This document shows positions 19,401 to 29,608 of a stretch of DNA of 64,000 nucleotides, piece after piece; within the stretch, counting starts at the first letter, position 1; each line of letters starts with the position of its first letter. The notes under the pieces are model-generated. The model had not been told where the DNA came from. It searched no databases and saw nothing but the letters and a program-made list of their open reading frames with translations. The position numbers and the translations under genes are program-made. Origin of the DNA: Labilibaculum antarcticum (lineage in GTDB: Bacteria > Bacteroidota > Bacteroidia > Bacteroidales > Marinifilaceae); assembly GCF_002356295.1 (NCBI RefSeq), contig NZ_AP018042.1, positions 2,946,361-3,010,360 on the forward strand, in the 5' to 3' direction.

Positions 19401-20657
19401 TTAGAGAATTGTCAGGCGTATTTTTACAACGCGAGTTTCACTCACTTCAAGAATCTTGAAATTGAAATTTTCAATCCGAATTGTCTCATTATAAGCGGGT
19501 ATACTTTCGTGGGTAAACAGTAAGAATCCGTTTAAAGTTTCAAAATCTTCCGATTCGGGCAAATTAAGTTCGTATTTGTCATTTAAATAGTCAATCTCTA
19601 AACGACCGGCGAAGATGTATTCCGTTTCAGAAATTTTCTGTTCTTCTAAATCGATCTCATCATGCTCGTCTTCAATTTCGCCAAATATCTCTTCCATGAT
19701 ATCTTCCATGGTGACTATTCCTGCAGTACCACCAAATTCATCAACCACTACAGCAACACTTTTATGTTTGCGCGTAAACAGGTTTAGTAATTTATGAGCA
19801 GGCATTGTTTCAGGAACAATTATAATATTGCTTAATCCACCCTTTATGCTTTGGGGATTTTTAAAAATAACTGACGAATGTATATAGCCAATAATATTGT
19901 CGATAGATTCTTTATAGATAAAGATTCTTGAAAATCCGGTTTCTATAAAACGTTGAGTGACATCTTCAATATTGCCATTAATCTCCATGGCTTCAATTTC
20001 GTTTCTGGGCACAATACACTCCCGTAATTTTACTTTCGAAAAATCGAGAGCATTTCTAAATATTTTCATGTCGTGTAAATCATCATCGGATATCGTTTGG
20101 GCATCATGGCCTTCCTGTACCAGGTGATCTAAATCGACTTTGCCGAAAGCTTTGGTCTCTTCTTCTTCTGTGAAATTAGTTTTGAAAATTTTAAGGATAA
20201 TATTTTTTGAAAGGAATATTGTAAATGATGTTAGGGGGTAGAACAGAATGTAAAAAAACATCACTGGAATGGCAAACAGGTTTAAAGCCATGTTTGGATT
20301 AATCCTAAAAAGAGTTTTTGGAATAAATTCGGCTGTAACCAGAATCAGTATTGTGGAAATAAATGTTTGTACAGCTAATATAATAGATGCGGAATCAATC
20401 CATATGGCAATAGAGGGTTCTAATAGTTTGGCCATAACAATACCATATACTACAAGGGCAATATTGTTGCCAACGAGCATGGTTGTAATATAATATCCCG
20501 GAGAACGGGAAAAAATAGAAATAGCTCTAGCCGTAACTGTATTTTTGTTTCGGTCAAGTTCCAATCGTAATTTGTTTGCTGCAACAAAAGCAATTTCCAT
20601 TCCTGAAAAAAATGCAGACAAGGCCAATATGATAAAAATGATGATTAGCTCATTCAT
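19401..20657 (-). CDS. CNNM/CorC-family (hemolysin-like) membrane protein
   Basis: The 418-residue protein has the CNNM layout: an N-terminal DUF21 domain with about four membrane segments (residues 1-165, starting with an SAFFSGMEIAFVA stretch), two CBS domains (about 195-315, including VVVDEFGGTAGIVTMED), and a C-terminal CorC/HlyC domain. The family takes part in Mg2+ or Co2+ homeostasis or efflux; the hemolysin label is historical. Some Bacteroidota members are called GldE and are linked to gliding, but I cannot separate that subgroup here. The start ATG abuts the stop of the small upstream gene. Confidence 0.88.
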   Translation of the reverse strand: MNELIIIFIILALSAFFSGMEIAFVAANKLRLELDRNKNTVTARAISIFSRSPGYYITTMLVGNNIALVVYGIVMAKLLEPSIAIWIDSASIILAVQTFISTILILVTAEFIPKTLFRINPNMALNLFAIPVMFFYILFYPLTSFTIFLSKNIILKIFKTNFTEEEETKAFGKVDLDHLVQEGHDAQTISDDDLHDMKIFRNALDFSKVKLRECIVPRNEIEAMEINGNIEDVTQRFIETGFSRIFIYKESIDNIIGYIHSSVIFKNPQSIKGGLSNIIIVPETMPAHKLLNLFTRKHKSVAVVVDEFGGTAGIVTMEDIMEEIFGEIEDEHDEIDLEEQKISETEYIFAGRLEIDYLNDKYELNLPESEDFETLNGFLLFTHESIPAYNETIRIENFNFKILEVSETRVVKIRLTIL

Positions 20658-20861
20658 TTACTTCGGTGCTTGGTTTTTTTCATGTGATTTTCGCATATAT
20701 CTTCTCCAGATATACATTAAGCCAGCTATACCAGCAATAACATAAAGCATAATGCTTTCTGCAAATCCAAAATCTATGGTTTTATGAATAGCTGCGGCTA
20801 AGCCAACAACCATCACAACTAACCAGATGATTTCTAATATAAAAGGTAGTTTTTGTTTCAT
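20658..20861 (-). CDS. Small two-helix membrane protein, unknown function
   Basis: The predicted product is 67 residues with two hydrophobic segments (about 8-24 and 33-50) and a basic, Lys/Arg-rich C-terminus (RRYMRKSHEKNQ). I do not recognise a named family. The gene sits tightly between lptC and the CNNM gene, its stop touching the next start codon, which argues strongly that it is real and co-translated. A role in the envelope is likely only by context. Confidence 0.7.
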   Translation of the reverse strand: MKQKLPFILEIIWLVVMVVGLAAAIHKTIDFGFAESIMLYVIAGIAGLMYIWRRYMRKSHEKNQAPK

Positions 20862-20902
20862 TTACTAACTGATTTTAAATGCAATATAATACGAATTCAT
20901 TC

Positions 20903-21472
20903 TTATTGTTGTGATTCATCATTTAAATATACTTCACCTGTAACATTTTTGAGTATAATATTATTCATTTTATCATCAGATGTAAAACTATCACCCTCCA
21001 AAACTTGGCCATCTTTATCAATTATCCGCACATATTGGTCGGAATAAATAAGTCCTTTATTCTGATCCCAATACATTAATTCGGTATTGATCGTGTTTCC
21101 ATCATCGCTAACTGCAACAACTTTATTCCTTAATTCCCATAGTTGATTAGAAACAAAATGTTTGGCATAATTTGCTTCAATTTGTCCTGCAACAGTTCCG
21201 TCATCGTCATAGGAAATAATTTTTCCGCCTTTTTGGAATTCCTGATAATCCGCATCTTCTGTTTTTATTTCGATAAACTCAACAGCAAATGCACGATATT
21301 TAATTCGTGTTGAATCGGTAAAAATGAATTCAACCTCTTCTCCTGAACTTTCCGGAGCTTTTTCCTGACTTGTAATACTTTGTACTTCTAGAATACTGTT
21401 CTCACAAGACAAAAGCATTGCAATCCCGGTGAGGACTACAATGCTTCTGATAATATTTTTGATGTTTTTCAA
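20903..21472 (-). CDS. lptC: LPS export periplasmic/lipid-anchored protein LptC
   Basis: The product is a LptC-family protein, which bridges the inner-membrane LptBFG exporter to LptA during lipopolysaccharide transport. The N-terminus is a lipoprotein signal (hydrophobic segment then LLSC), followed by LptC beta-jellyroll repeats with segments such as YDDDGTVAGQIEANYA and VLEGDSFTSDD. The start is uncertain. The in-frame ATG at 21514 would overlap the upstream gene by 40 bases and add 14 polar residues before the signal. A TTG at 21472, two bases after the upstream stop, gives a clean signal peptide and is used here. Confidence 0.82.
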   Translation of the reverse strand: MKNIKNIIRSIVVLTGIAMLLSCENSILEVQSITSQEKAPESSGEEVEFIFTDSTRIKYRAFAVEFIEIKTEDADYQEFQKGGKIISYDDDGTVAGQIEANYAKHFVSNQLWELRNKVVAVSDDGNTINTELMYWDQNKGLIYSDQYVRIIDKDGQVLEGDSFTSDDKMNNIILKNVTGEVYLNDESQQ

Positions 21473-21474
21473 TG

Positions 21475-22812
21475 CTATTCGGTTAACCTTGCTTTGGTTG
21501 ATTCGTTGATCCAAGCTCCAACTTTATATGTATCACCTTCTTTAATTCCTTCGAAGAAAGCTTCTTCCTTACGTGGGAAATACTTCGAGTAGGTGTTAAT
21601 TAATTCGCGAGCTTCTCCTGAGCATTCAGGATCAATAGCTTTTGCTTTCAGAAATTTATCTACAGCTACCCAATAAACTGATTGTTTCTCGAGAGGTGTA
21701 GTTCCGTAATCTTTACTGTAAGCTGCATAAGCTTTACCAATTAATAAGTAAGGAGCTCCCCAATTAGCTCTGAATCTTGCCGCTTTTAATGCATTCGATT
21801 TAGCGTCACTAAATTGACCTTGCATTAAAAGGATATTAGCTAATTTGAAATGAAGATCTGCTTTTATATCTGCATCTTTTTCCAATTCGATAGATTTCAC
21901 CAAGTAGCCTTTACTCTTGTCGAATTCTTTTTTCTTGATAAACATTCTAGCCAAATTGTGTGCTGCATCAGCAGTTGGATCCAATGTGTATTTTCTTTCA
22001 GCAACTTCAGCATACAATGCCCCATCTTCACATTCCTGACGATTCAACATTCTCAAAATTTTATCGATCAGTACCATGTCGTCATGGTTAGCGTGGAATT
22101 TAGGTGTAAAGATTTTACTCAAAGTTTCGCAATCAGCAACACCTGCCGCGAAGAAAATTTGTTCAACGTTTAATCTTGCATTGTTGATGTTGTCTTTTTT
22201 AGCTGCATCGTTCTCTATATCCATTTGCTTCTTGCCCATGTCCATAAAAAGAAGGTAGTTGTCAATAATTTCCTCAGCTTCAATTTGATTGTTTTGAACC
22301 AAAACCTTAGCTGCTTCCATTGTGTTGGCAATCACCTTAGCTTCTGATTTTAATCCTTGAATTTTAATGGATTTCTTCATAATATCATAAGCTTCCTTAA
22401 CCGAAGCGATATCCTTTTCTTTGTATTGAAATAAATCACCACCTTTTCGTCCAAGAATCCAACCTGTATTATATTTACGATCAGTACCAAAATATTTAAT
22501 TCGGTTATCGTAAACCATCATTAATGTATCTATATACTTTTCATTCTTAGTCGCACGATATAAACCTTCCATTATTTTCACACCATTAATGTAAGTTGAT
22601 TTTTGGTATGCTGGAGCATTTTTGTAAACGTATCTCCATCCTGTGAGTGCTTCTTTGTAATTCCCTTGTTTTACCATCTCTATATAAAGAGATGCATTCA
22701 AAATTGTTTGCACACTATCCAGCCCATATTTCGATTCCACAGTCTGAGCTTCCGCCTTAAACAGACCAGAGAACAAAAGAACCATTGTTAAGATTAAAAG
22801 TCTTGTCTTCAT
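21475..22812 (-). CDS. Secreted tetratricopeptide-repeat protein
   Basis: The 445-residue protein begins with a signal peptide (about residues 1-22, ending in EAQT) and is otherwise helical with TPR-like units, clearest at about residues 260-380 (for example ADLHFKLANILLMQGQFSDAK). It lies directly before lptC and after coaX, an order I recognise from other Bacteroidota. It is probably a periplasmic scaffold for envelope assembly, but no function can be read from the sequence itself. Confidence 0.8.
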   Translation of the reverse strand: MKTRLLILTMVLLFSGLFKAEAQTVESKYGLDSVQTILNASLYIEMVKQGNYKEALTGWRYVYKNAPAYQKSTYINGVKIMEGLYRATKNEKYIDTLMMVYDNRIKYFGTDRKYNTGWILGRKGGDLFQYKEKDIASVKEAYDIMKKSIKIQGLKSEAKVIANTMEAAKVLVQNNQIEAEEIIDNYLLFMDMGKKQMDIENDAAKKDNINNARLNVEQIFFAAGVADCETLSKIFTPKFHANHDDMVLIDKILRMLNRQECEDGALYAEVAERKYTLDPTADAAHNLARMFIKKKEFDKSKGYLVKSIELEKDADIKADLHFKLANILLMQGQFSDAKSNALKAARFRANWGAPYLLIGKAYAAYSKDYGTTPLEKQSVYWVAVDKFLKAKAIDPECSGEARELINTYSKYFPRKEEAFFEGIKEGDTYKVGAWINESTKARLTE

Positions 22813-23060
22813 ATTACTATTTTTTTATAATCAAGTTACTTTTTATTTAAAACTCAGAAATTACATTCAGATTGTATTGATAATATTGTGTTTTACAATC
22901 AGGGTCTAAATATAACGAAAGTTTTAGTTTTGTCGGAACTAAAACTGCAAAACTCATACCAAAAATTAGTACAAGCTTCGAAAATGCTTTGAACATCCAT
23001 ATTTTAGAGTTCACTGCAAAACTATAAATAAATTAGAAAGCTGCAAAAAAATACAGCTTA

Positions 23061-23798
23061 TTAAGAGAGAATCAATAGATTAAATTCCAATATTATATTT
23101 AACCCTTGTAATACTATTTCCGGATGGAAATCGGCTTGATTCTTCAATAATTTATTTAGAAAACAAGCATCACCTCCAGTTATTATTACCTGTAAATCTG
23201 AATGTTTACTCTTTAAATTCTTGACATATGCATCTATTTCGAAGATCAAGCCATTTTGAACTCCTGATATTATTGCATCGTTTGTGTTTTTTCCAATTAA
23301 ATTAAAATTTTCATTTTTTGTGAGTTCTGGTAGTTTTTGTGTGAACTCATGCAAAGCTTTAAATCTCATTTTTAAACCTGGAGAAATACAACCCCCTAAA
23401 TATTGTCCTTTTTCATTTACAAAATCAAAAGTGATAGCTGTTCCAGCATCTATAATAAGAATGTTTTTTCCTTCATGTAAACCATGAGCGCCAGTACAAG
23501 CAGCCAATCGATCGTAGCCCAATGTACTTTTCGATTCATACAAGTTTTCAAGTGGTGTTTGAATCTCAGAATTAAAGAAAAGTACTGTTTTGCATTTTAA
23601 TTTTAGTGCAGAGATTAATTCTCTAGGATATTTTCTTACGGAAGAAATAATAACATTACAGATGTTTTCATGTTTGGTTATAAGGTCCGAAATGAATTCC
23701 ATTTCTCCCAAAGTAGAAATTTCAAGCTTAACTAATTGATTGTTTTCAAAGAAGCCTGCCTTTATTTGTGAGTTCCCTATGTCGACTATTAAATTCAA
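23061..23798 (-). CDS. coaX: Type III pantothenate kinase CoaX
   Basis: CoaX phosphorylates pantothenate, the first step of coenzyme A synthesis, and is not inhibited by CoA, unlike the CoaA type. The 245-residue protein has the ASKHA-fold phosphate loops: VDIGNSQIK at the N-terminus (the family often has DxGNT), GYDRLAACTGA, and DAGTAITFD with the catalytic Asp region, followed by GGCISPGLKMR. The last part has the ITGGDACFL adenosine motif. Length is normal for the family. Confidence 0.93.
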   Translation of the reverse strand: MNLIVDIGNSQIKAGFFENNQLVKLEISTLGEMEFISDLITKHENICNVIISSVRKYPRELISALKLKCKTVLFFNSEIQTPLENLYESKSTLGYDRLAACTGAHGLHEGKNILIIDAGTAITFDFVNEKGQYLGGCISPGLKMRFKALHEFTQKLPELTKNENFNLIGKNTNDAIISGVQNGLIFEIDAYVKNLKSKHSDLQVIITGGDACFLNKLLKNQADFHPEIVLQGLNIILEFNLLILS

Positions 23799-24005
23799 AA
23801 GTGCTGAAATGATAGTGAATTATTATAAATGTCTTGTAAAATCGCATAAAATTAGTAAACTTTAGGCATATTAATCTAGTGAATCACAGGTTTTTTATAA
23901 TCATTTTAAATAAGAGCCAGTTTTTATTTTTGATTTGGATAGGTTAGTGATTTTTCACTTAAAAAGTATTAGATTAAATTCGATTACATATTCAATTTTT
24001 AATTG

Positions 24006-25112
24006 ATGAAGAAAAAAATTTTAATTGTAGAAGATGACAGTTTAATTTCGACCATCTTCCGAATGTTCTTAAAAGAACTAGGATATGAGCTTATTGGCAT
24101 TGTCGAAGATGGTAAAGAAGCCATAAGATTGTGTGAAGAAATGAAGCCGGATATTATTCTGATGGATGTCCATTTGGGCGGGGGCTTGGATGGAATCCAA
24201 ACTACCGAGTTAATCAAAACCAAATTCGACATTCCGGTTATCTTCCTTTCCAGCGATACGGAAGAAAGTACGATTCAGCGGGTTATTAATATTCACTCTT
24301 ATGGATATTTAGTGAAACCGATTGATAAAAAAGAGCTAGGTATTTCAATTGAATTGGCTTTTTATAAACATCAATTTGATTTGGAGCAGAAAATGCGCGA
24401 ACAGCGTTTTAGAAATTTCATTACCGATTCTCCTGAAGCCATTATTGTAATTAATGAAAATGGCCTGATAGAATATGTGAACTGTTTGGGATTAAAATTG
24501 CTCAAAACAGCATACATTGAAGATTTGATGGGCTTGCCTCTTTTATCTTTTGTTGCAAATGATTACTCTGCAATTTTTAAAGAGAGACTGGAGAATTCGC
24601 TGACTTTAGAGACAGGGATTTCTTACACACATCTGAAATTAAAAACAATACATGGACAATTGATTGATGTAGGTTTGACTGGAGCTCAAATTGAATTTAA
24701 TTGCAAGAAAAATCTTCAGTTAATAGTTCGTGACATCACCCAGGAGTTTGCTTATCGTCAATTATTATCAGAGAAGGCTAATATCATTAATAATTTTGCC
24801 GATGGAGTTGTGACTTTTGATCTGGAAGGAAAAGTAAAATCGTGGAACCGTGCTTGCGAAAGAATTTTTGGTGTTAGCGAAGCAGATACTATAGGTAAGG
24901 AGTACCTTAATTTGTTTATTTCTGAGAATCAAAAATCATTTGCCGAAGATATTTTGATTCCGGTTGGTAAGAATGATAAATTTGAAGCCAGTATGATTCT
25001 TGATCTTCAAAATAAAAAGCAAGAAATAAAACTAAGAGCCAATTTACTTAAAAATGAAAAAGGGCTGGAAACCGGAGTGGTTTGTTACATTCGCGATCAT
25101 ACCTGTTCCTAA
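24006..25112 (+). CDS. Response regulator receiver protein with two PAS domains
   Basis: The protein (368 residues) starts with a receiver domain: acidic pocket EDD at residues 9-11, phosphoacceptor Asp54 in ILMDVHL, a switch Ser in LSSDT and Lys in VKPID. Two PAS domains follow (about residues 138-250 and 255-365, the second with VKSWNRACERIFGVSEADTI). No kinase, DNA-binding or GGDEF output is present, so it probably acts as a phosphorylation-dependent sensor or protein-interaction module. The start is taken as the ATG at 24006, just after an in-frame TTG at 24003. No partner kinase lies nearby. Confidence 0.88.
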   Translation: MKKKILIVEDDSLISTIFRMFLKELGYELIGIVEDGKEAIRLCEEMKPDIILMDVHLGGGLDGIQTTELIKTKFDIPVIFLSSDTEESTIQRVINIHSYGYLVKPIDKKELGISIELAFYKHQFDLEQKMREQRFRNFITDSPEAIIVINENGLIEYVNCLGLKLLKTAYIEDLMGLPLLSFVANDYSAIFKERLENSLTLETGISYTHLKLKTIHGQLIDVGLTGAQIEFNCKKNLQLIVRDITQEFAYRQLLSEKANIINNFADGVVTFDLEGKVKSWNRACERIFGVSEADTIGKEYLNLFISENQKSFAEDILIPVGKNDKFEASMILDLQNKKQEIKLRANLLKNEKGLETGVVCYIRDHTCS

Positions 25113-25116
25113 AAAT

Positions 25117-25148
25117 AAACTTCTGCCAAATAATTAACAGGAGTTTTT
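25117..25148. terminator. Candidate terminator between convergent genes
   Basis: AAACTTCTG at 25117-25125 and CAGGAGTTT at 25138-25146 can pair over nine positions with one wobble and a 12-base loop, followed by T residues. It sits between the ends of the response regulator gene and mfd. The long loop makes it weaker than the other terminators here. Confidence 0.5.
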
Positions 25149-25151
25149 ATA

Positions 25152-28100
25152 TTACATCTCATTGATGAGAGCCAGTATCTCACTGGCTTTTTTAATGTTT
25201 TTAATTTTATCAAAGCGCAGACTTAATTTATTTTTAGCTTCCTTCATTTTACATGGAACGGGTTGTGTTTGCAAGAATTTTAAAACTTTGCTGAACTGAG
25301 CCGATTGATAGAATGCGGATTGTTGATCAGAAATAAAGTACAGAACCAGTTTCCCAGTTTTCAGAATTACTTTTTCGATTCCCAAATCCAAAGATACCCA
25401 ACGCAAGCGCACTACATCTAAAAGTTCGATGCAAGGTTCTGGTAATTCTCCAAACCGATCTTTTAATTGAGATTCGAACTTTCCGATTTCCTCTTCGGTT
25501 TGAATGTTATCTAATTCGCGATACAAACGGATTCGTTCCGAAATACTTTCAACATACTTTTCAGGGAAAAGAATCTCCAAATCGGTATCTATTTGGCATT
25601 CGCTTATGAATCGAAGAGTATTTTTTCCTTCTTCTTTCTTTTCATCCTCAAAAACATCTTTGAATTCATTCTCCTTTAATTCCAGAAGTGCTTCATTCAA
25701 AATTTTGTGATAAGTTTCGTATCCAATATCAGCAATAAAACCGCTTTGCTCGCCACCTAATAAATTACCGGCACCACGAATATCCAAATCCTGCATGGCA
25801 ATATTAAAGCCACTTCCCAATTCCGAAAAATTCTCAATGGCCTGAAGTCTTTGTCTGGCTTCCTGAGTCATTGAATCGTGGGGAGGAGTTAATAAATAAC
25901 AAAATGCTTTTTTATTCGATCGGCCAACGCGACCTCTTAACTGATGCAATTCGCTCAAACCAAAATTCTGACCATTATTAATTAGTATGGTATTGGCATT
26001 TGGAATGTCTAAACCCGATTCAATAATTGTAGTTGCTATTAGAACATCAAAATCGCCACGAATAAAATCGAGCATGATTTTTTCCAGCTTAGGACCATCC
26101 ATTTGTCCGTGGGCAACCACAGTTGAAACTCCGGGAACGGTTCGCTGAATCATCGCTTCCACATCTTTGATGTTTTGAACCCTGTTGTGAATAAAGAAAA
26201 CCTGTCCGTTTCGCTCTACTTCGTAGGTAATTGCTTCGCGAATGATGTCTTCGTTAAAATTATGAATTTCGGTTGCAATAGGGTATCTATTTGGTGGCGG
26301 TGTGTTGATGATCGACAAATCTCTCGCACCCAAAAGCGAAAACTGAAGCGTTCTTGGAATTGGTGTTGCTGTTAATGTTAAGGTATCAACATTTACTTTA
26401 AATTGTTTTAGTTTTTCCTTTACCGATACGCCAAACTTTTGCTCTTCATCAATAATTAGCAAGCCCAGATCTTTAAACTCAATATCTTTCCCAATAATTC
26501 GGTGTGTCCCTATAATAATATCAGTTTTTCCGGCTTTTAAATCTTTCAGAATCTGCTTTTGATCCTTAGAGGTTCTCATTCGACTGATATAATCTACCGT
26601 GCAAGGAAAATTCTGTAGTCGATCGTTAAAAGTTTTAAAATGCTGAAATGCTAGGATTGTGGTCGGAACCAAAATGGCAACCTGTTTGTTATCGGCAACA
26701 GCCTTAAAAGCCGCGCGAATAGCAATTTCAGTTTTTCCAAAGCCAACATCACCACATACCAATCTATCCATTGGGTAAGGCGATTCCATTCCTTCTTTTG
26801 TTGCAATTGTTGCTTTTACCTGATCGGGAGTATCTTCATAAATGAAAGAGGCTTCCAATTCTTGTTGCATATAGGTGTCGGGACTAAACGAAAAGCCTTT
26901 TTCTGATTTCCTTTTGGCGTAAAGTGCAATTAGTTCTTTAGCAATGTCTTTTACCTTGCCTTTGGTTTTTTCCTTTAGTTTTTGCCAGGTACCATTGCCT
27001 AACTTGTATATTTTTGGCGCAGATCCGTCTTTGCCTTTGTATTTTGAAATTTTATGAAGCGAGTGCAAACTCACATAAAGAATGTCATTGTCTTTATATA
27101 CTAATCGAATTACTTCCTGTGGTTTGCCGTTTGTATCAATTAGTTGCAAACCTCCAAAACGGCCAATTCCATGATCGGAATGAACAATGTAATCGCCAGG
27201 ATGAAGACGGTTGAGCTCTTTTAAACTTACCTTTTCCTTAGCTTTGTGAACTGTCGAGTTCTTTAAATGAAACTTGTGGTAACGATCGAAAATCTGATGG
27301 TCGGTGAAGATCGAAATTCTCAAGTCTTTATCCGAAAACCCTTCGTGAAGTGTGTGATTCACATCCTGAAACTCAACTTCAATTCCTTGATCTTCAAAAA
27401 TATTGTGGATTCTTTCAATTTGTTTCGGATTATCGGAAAGAATATAATTGCTTTCGGCTTTGGCATTGTTGTTCAGTAAATGCTGACCAAGCAACTGGAA
27501 ATTTTTATTAAAAGCCGGTTGTGGATTCTGATTGAATTGAACTTCTTCCTGAGCTACAAAAAAGAATTTTTGGCCGAATTCCAAGGTGGAAAATTCACTC
27601 ACTTGATTCAAAAATTCCTTGCTGTCAATTAAATAATCTTTGGTAGATACAGAATCTTCACCCATTTGCATGAATGGAACCTTTTCTATGGTACTTTCAT
27701 ACATAGACTGAATTCGATCGCAGGAAAACTGTAAATTCCTGCACCAAAAAACAGTATTGTCTGGCACAAATGAAAGAAAGGATATTCTTGATTCTTTTAA
27801 CAGATTTTCCTGGATGTTAGGAATGATATCAACAGTGTTCAGTTTTTCTATGGACAGCTGATTTTCCACATTAAACATTCGAATGGAATCTACTTCTTCG
27901 CCAAAGAAATCGATTCGGAAAGGATGCTCATCCGAAAAAGAGAAAATATCAATAATGCTTCCGCGGATAGAATACTGACCAGGTTCAACCACAAAATCTG
28001 CACGTTCAAAGTCATAATCTACCAAAACTTCTTCTACAAATTCGGGAGATAGTTTTTCACCTACTTTAATCGTTAAGGTATTTTCTTCTAATTGGTCTTT

Positions 28101-28502
28101 ACTAATTACCTTTTCGATAATGGCTTCGGGAAAAGTAATAATGAAAGTTGGATGCTTGTGGGAATTTAATCGACTCAGGCATTCGGCACGAAGAATAATG
28201 TTCGAACTGTCGGTTTTTTCGTATTGAACCGAGCGTTTGTAGGAAGATGGAAAGAACAAAACCGTTTTTTCATCAAGTAGGTTGCACAAATCATTATAAA
28301 AGTAAGCTGCCTCTTCCTTATCGTTAAAAATTAAGATGTGCGGACGAGTACCCGATGAAAGAGAGGAAACGATGAGTGGAAGCGAAGAGCCAACCAAACC
28401 TTTTAGGTGAAGCTGAAACTTTGACTTCTGTTCCAGATATTTTTCGATACTGTATCGGGCAGGATGCTCCGAAAAGATTTGTATTAATTCCTTTAATTCC
28501 AA
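25152..28502 (-). CDS. mfd: Transcription-repair coupling factor Mfd
   Basis: Mfd removes RNA polymerase stalled at lesions and recruits UvrA for repair. The 1116-residue protein has the UvrB-like N-terminal domains, a CarD-like RNA polymerase-interaction domain (about residue 440, LHPGDYIVHSDHGIGRFGG), the translocase with Walker A CGDVGFGKTEIAIRAA (about residue 580), the DEEQ box in IIDEEQKFGV, TATPIPRTL, the QLRGRVGRS motif VI, and the C-terminal TRCF domain. It is a single unit with no co-directional close neighbour. Confidence 0.96.
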   Translation of the reverse strand: MELKELIQIFSEHPARYSIEKYLEQKSKFQLHLKGLVGSSLPLIVSSLSSGTRPHILIFNDKEEAAYFYNDLCNLLDEKTVLFFPSSYKRSVQYEKTDSSNIILRAECLSRLNSHKHPTFIITFPEAIIEKVISKDQLEENTLTIKVGEKLSPEFVEEVLVDYDFERADFVVEPGQYSIRGSIIDIFSFSDEHPFRIDFFGEEVDSIRMFNVENQLSIEKLNTVDIIPNIQENLLKESRISFLSFVPDNTVFWCRNLQFSCDRIQSMYESTIEKVPFMQMGEDSVSTKDYLIDSKEFLNQVSEFSTLEFGQKFFFVAQEEVQFNQNPQPAFNKNFQLLGQHLLNNNAKAESNYILSDNPKQIERIHNIFEDQGIEVEFQDVNHTLHEGFSDKDLRISIFTDHQIFDRYHKFHLKNSTVHKAKEKVSLKELNRLHPGDYIVHSDHGIGRFGGLQLIDTNGKPQEVIRLVYKDNDILYVSLHSLHKISKYKGKDGSAPKIYKLGNGTWQKLKEKTKGKVKDIAKELIALYAKRKSEKGFSFSPDTYMQQELEASFIYEDTPDQVKATIATKEGMESPYPMDRLVCGDVGFGKTEIAIRAAFKAVADNKQVAILVPTTILAFQHFKTFNDRLQNFPCTVDYISRMRTSKDQKQILKDLKAGKTDIIIGTHRIIGKDIEFKDLGLLIIDEEQKFGVSVKEKLKQFKVNVDTLTLTATPIPRTLQFSLLGARDLSIINTPPPNRYPIATEIHNFNEDIIREAITYEVERNGQVFFIHNRVQNIKDVEAMIQRTVPGVSTVVAHGQMDGPKLEKIMLDFIRGDFDVLIATTIIESGLDIPNANTILINNGQNFGLSELHQLRGRVGRSNKKAFCYLLTPPHDSMTQEARQRLQAIENFSELGSGFNIAMQDLDIRGAGNLLGGEQSGFIADIGYETYHKILNEALLELKENEFKDVFEDEKKEEGKNTLRFISECQIDTDLEILFPEKYVESISERIRLYRELDNIQTEEEIGKFESQLKDRFGELPEPCIELLDVVRLRWVSLDLGIEKVILKTGKLVLYFISDQQSAFYQSAQFSKVLKFLQTQPVPCKMKEAKNKLSLRFDKIKNIKKASEILALINEM

Positions 28503-28937
28503 TTTTATGCCATTTTACTATTGAGTGGCAAATTTAGGGAAAATATTTAAGGGATAAGTTAAAAGTACAAAGTAACAAGAACCAAGTAATAAGGTGAAAG
28601 TATCAAGAATCAAGAAACAAGCACCAAGTTAATGGCTTTGGTGATTTAAATTCACCTGTGTTTTTGATGATCAGGCTTACTTGGTTGAACTGCTGAATTC
28701 TCCCTTTCTAGGGAGATACCAACAGAGAGAGGAGTTCGTTGAAATAAATAAGACATATTCTTCATAATTTTCAATCTTTTTAATTACGGTGATCATAAAT
28801 ATTATTTATATTTGGAAAGTTTACTGTAACAGTCCTCTATAATATTTAGCTTAATTGGAAAAGAAATAAAAGTGGTTTGGATTATGGAATAGTTGATATT
28901 GTAATCTTTAGATTGTGAAATTATAAAAAATGACAAT
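28503..28937. other. 435-base intergenic region with low-complexity repeat
   Basis: No gene is supported here. The first part holds a degenerate A-rich repeat (28565-28629). The rest is AT-rich, with a TTAGATTGTG stretch near the next start. No convincing promoter of the TTTG/TAnnTTTG type was found. Confidence 0.5.
28565..28629 (+). repeat. Degenerate CAAGAAYCAAGTA-type short repeat
   Basis: Units such as CAAGAACCAAGTA, TCAAGAATCAAGAA and CAAGCACCAAGT follow one another with small changes. Similar short A-rich runs are, from memory, common between genes in Bacteroidota. No coding or structural role is evident. Confidence 0.6.
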
Positions 28938-29582
28938 ATGTATTTTTTGAAATGTAATGAGTGTGGTCACTTAAATGAAGTGAAAACAGAGTATCTAACA
29001 TTTTGTTCAGGCTGTAAGAAAAAGTTAGACAATAGTTTTACTAATTGGAAAATAAATAATCAGGAAGGATCATTTGAGGATTACAAAAGACTCATTTGTA
29101 TTTCCGAACAAGATGTTGAGCAATTAAATAAAACAGAGAAAAAGAAAAATACAAAAGGAATAAAATACTGGATTGGTTTCGCTGTTTTTTTTACGATTTT
29201 TTATGTAATCGGACAATTTGGCGGCGATAAAATAATGAATTTGTTCAGAGAGCCTGCATTTGATAAGGCTATGATGGAAATAGCGAGTGAGTTAAACGAG
29301 TCTTGTCCAATTATGGTTGATCAAGAAACTAGGTTGGACAACGCAATTGCAATGCAGGATAATAAATTTCAGTATAATTATACTTTGGTAAATGTGGTGA
29401 AAGATTCTATAAATATTGAGGAGTTAAAAAATAATCTTAGTCCAACAATAGTTAATTTTGTTAAAACAAATCCTGATATGAAGAATATCCGTGACCATGA
29501 AACCATTGTTAACTATTCTTATAAGGATATGACAGGTGTGTTTTTGTTCACAATATCAGTAAAACCTATAGAATACAAATAA
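28938..29582 (+). CDS. Zinc-ribbon single-pass membrane protein, unknown
   Basis: The 214-residue product starts with a zinc-ribbon-like pair of knuckles, CNECGHL near residue 6 and CSGCKKK near residue 23. One membrane segment follows at about residues 77-93, and the outer part (about 100-214) is a soluble domain with no family I recognise. Position and base composition are ordinary. It is probably a genuine protein of unknown role. The downstream 260 bases contain what looks like a decayed gene. Confidence 0.75.
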   Translation: MYFLKCNECGHLNEVKTEYLTFCSGCKKKLDNSFTNWKINNQEGSFEDYKRLICISEQDVEQLNKTEKKKNTKGIKYWIGFAVFFTIFYVIGQFGGDKIMNLFREPAFDKAMMEIASELNESCPIMVDQETRLDNAIAMQDNKFQYNYTLVNVVKDSINIEELKNNLSPTIVNFVKTNPDMKNIRDHETIVNYSYKDMTGVFLFTISVKPIEYK

Positions 29583-29608
29583 CTTTAAGATCGTCTGCAA
29601 TTTTTATT

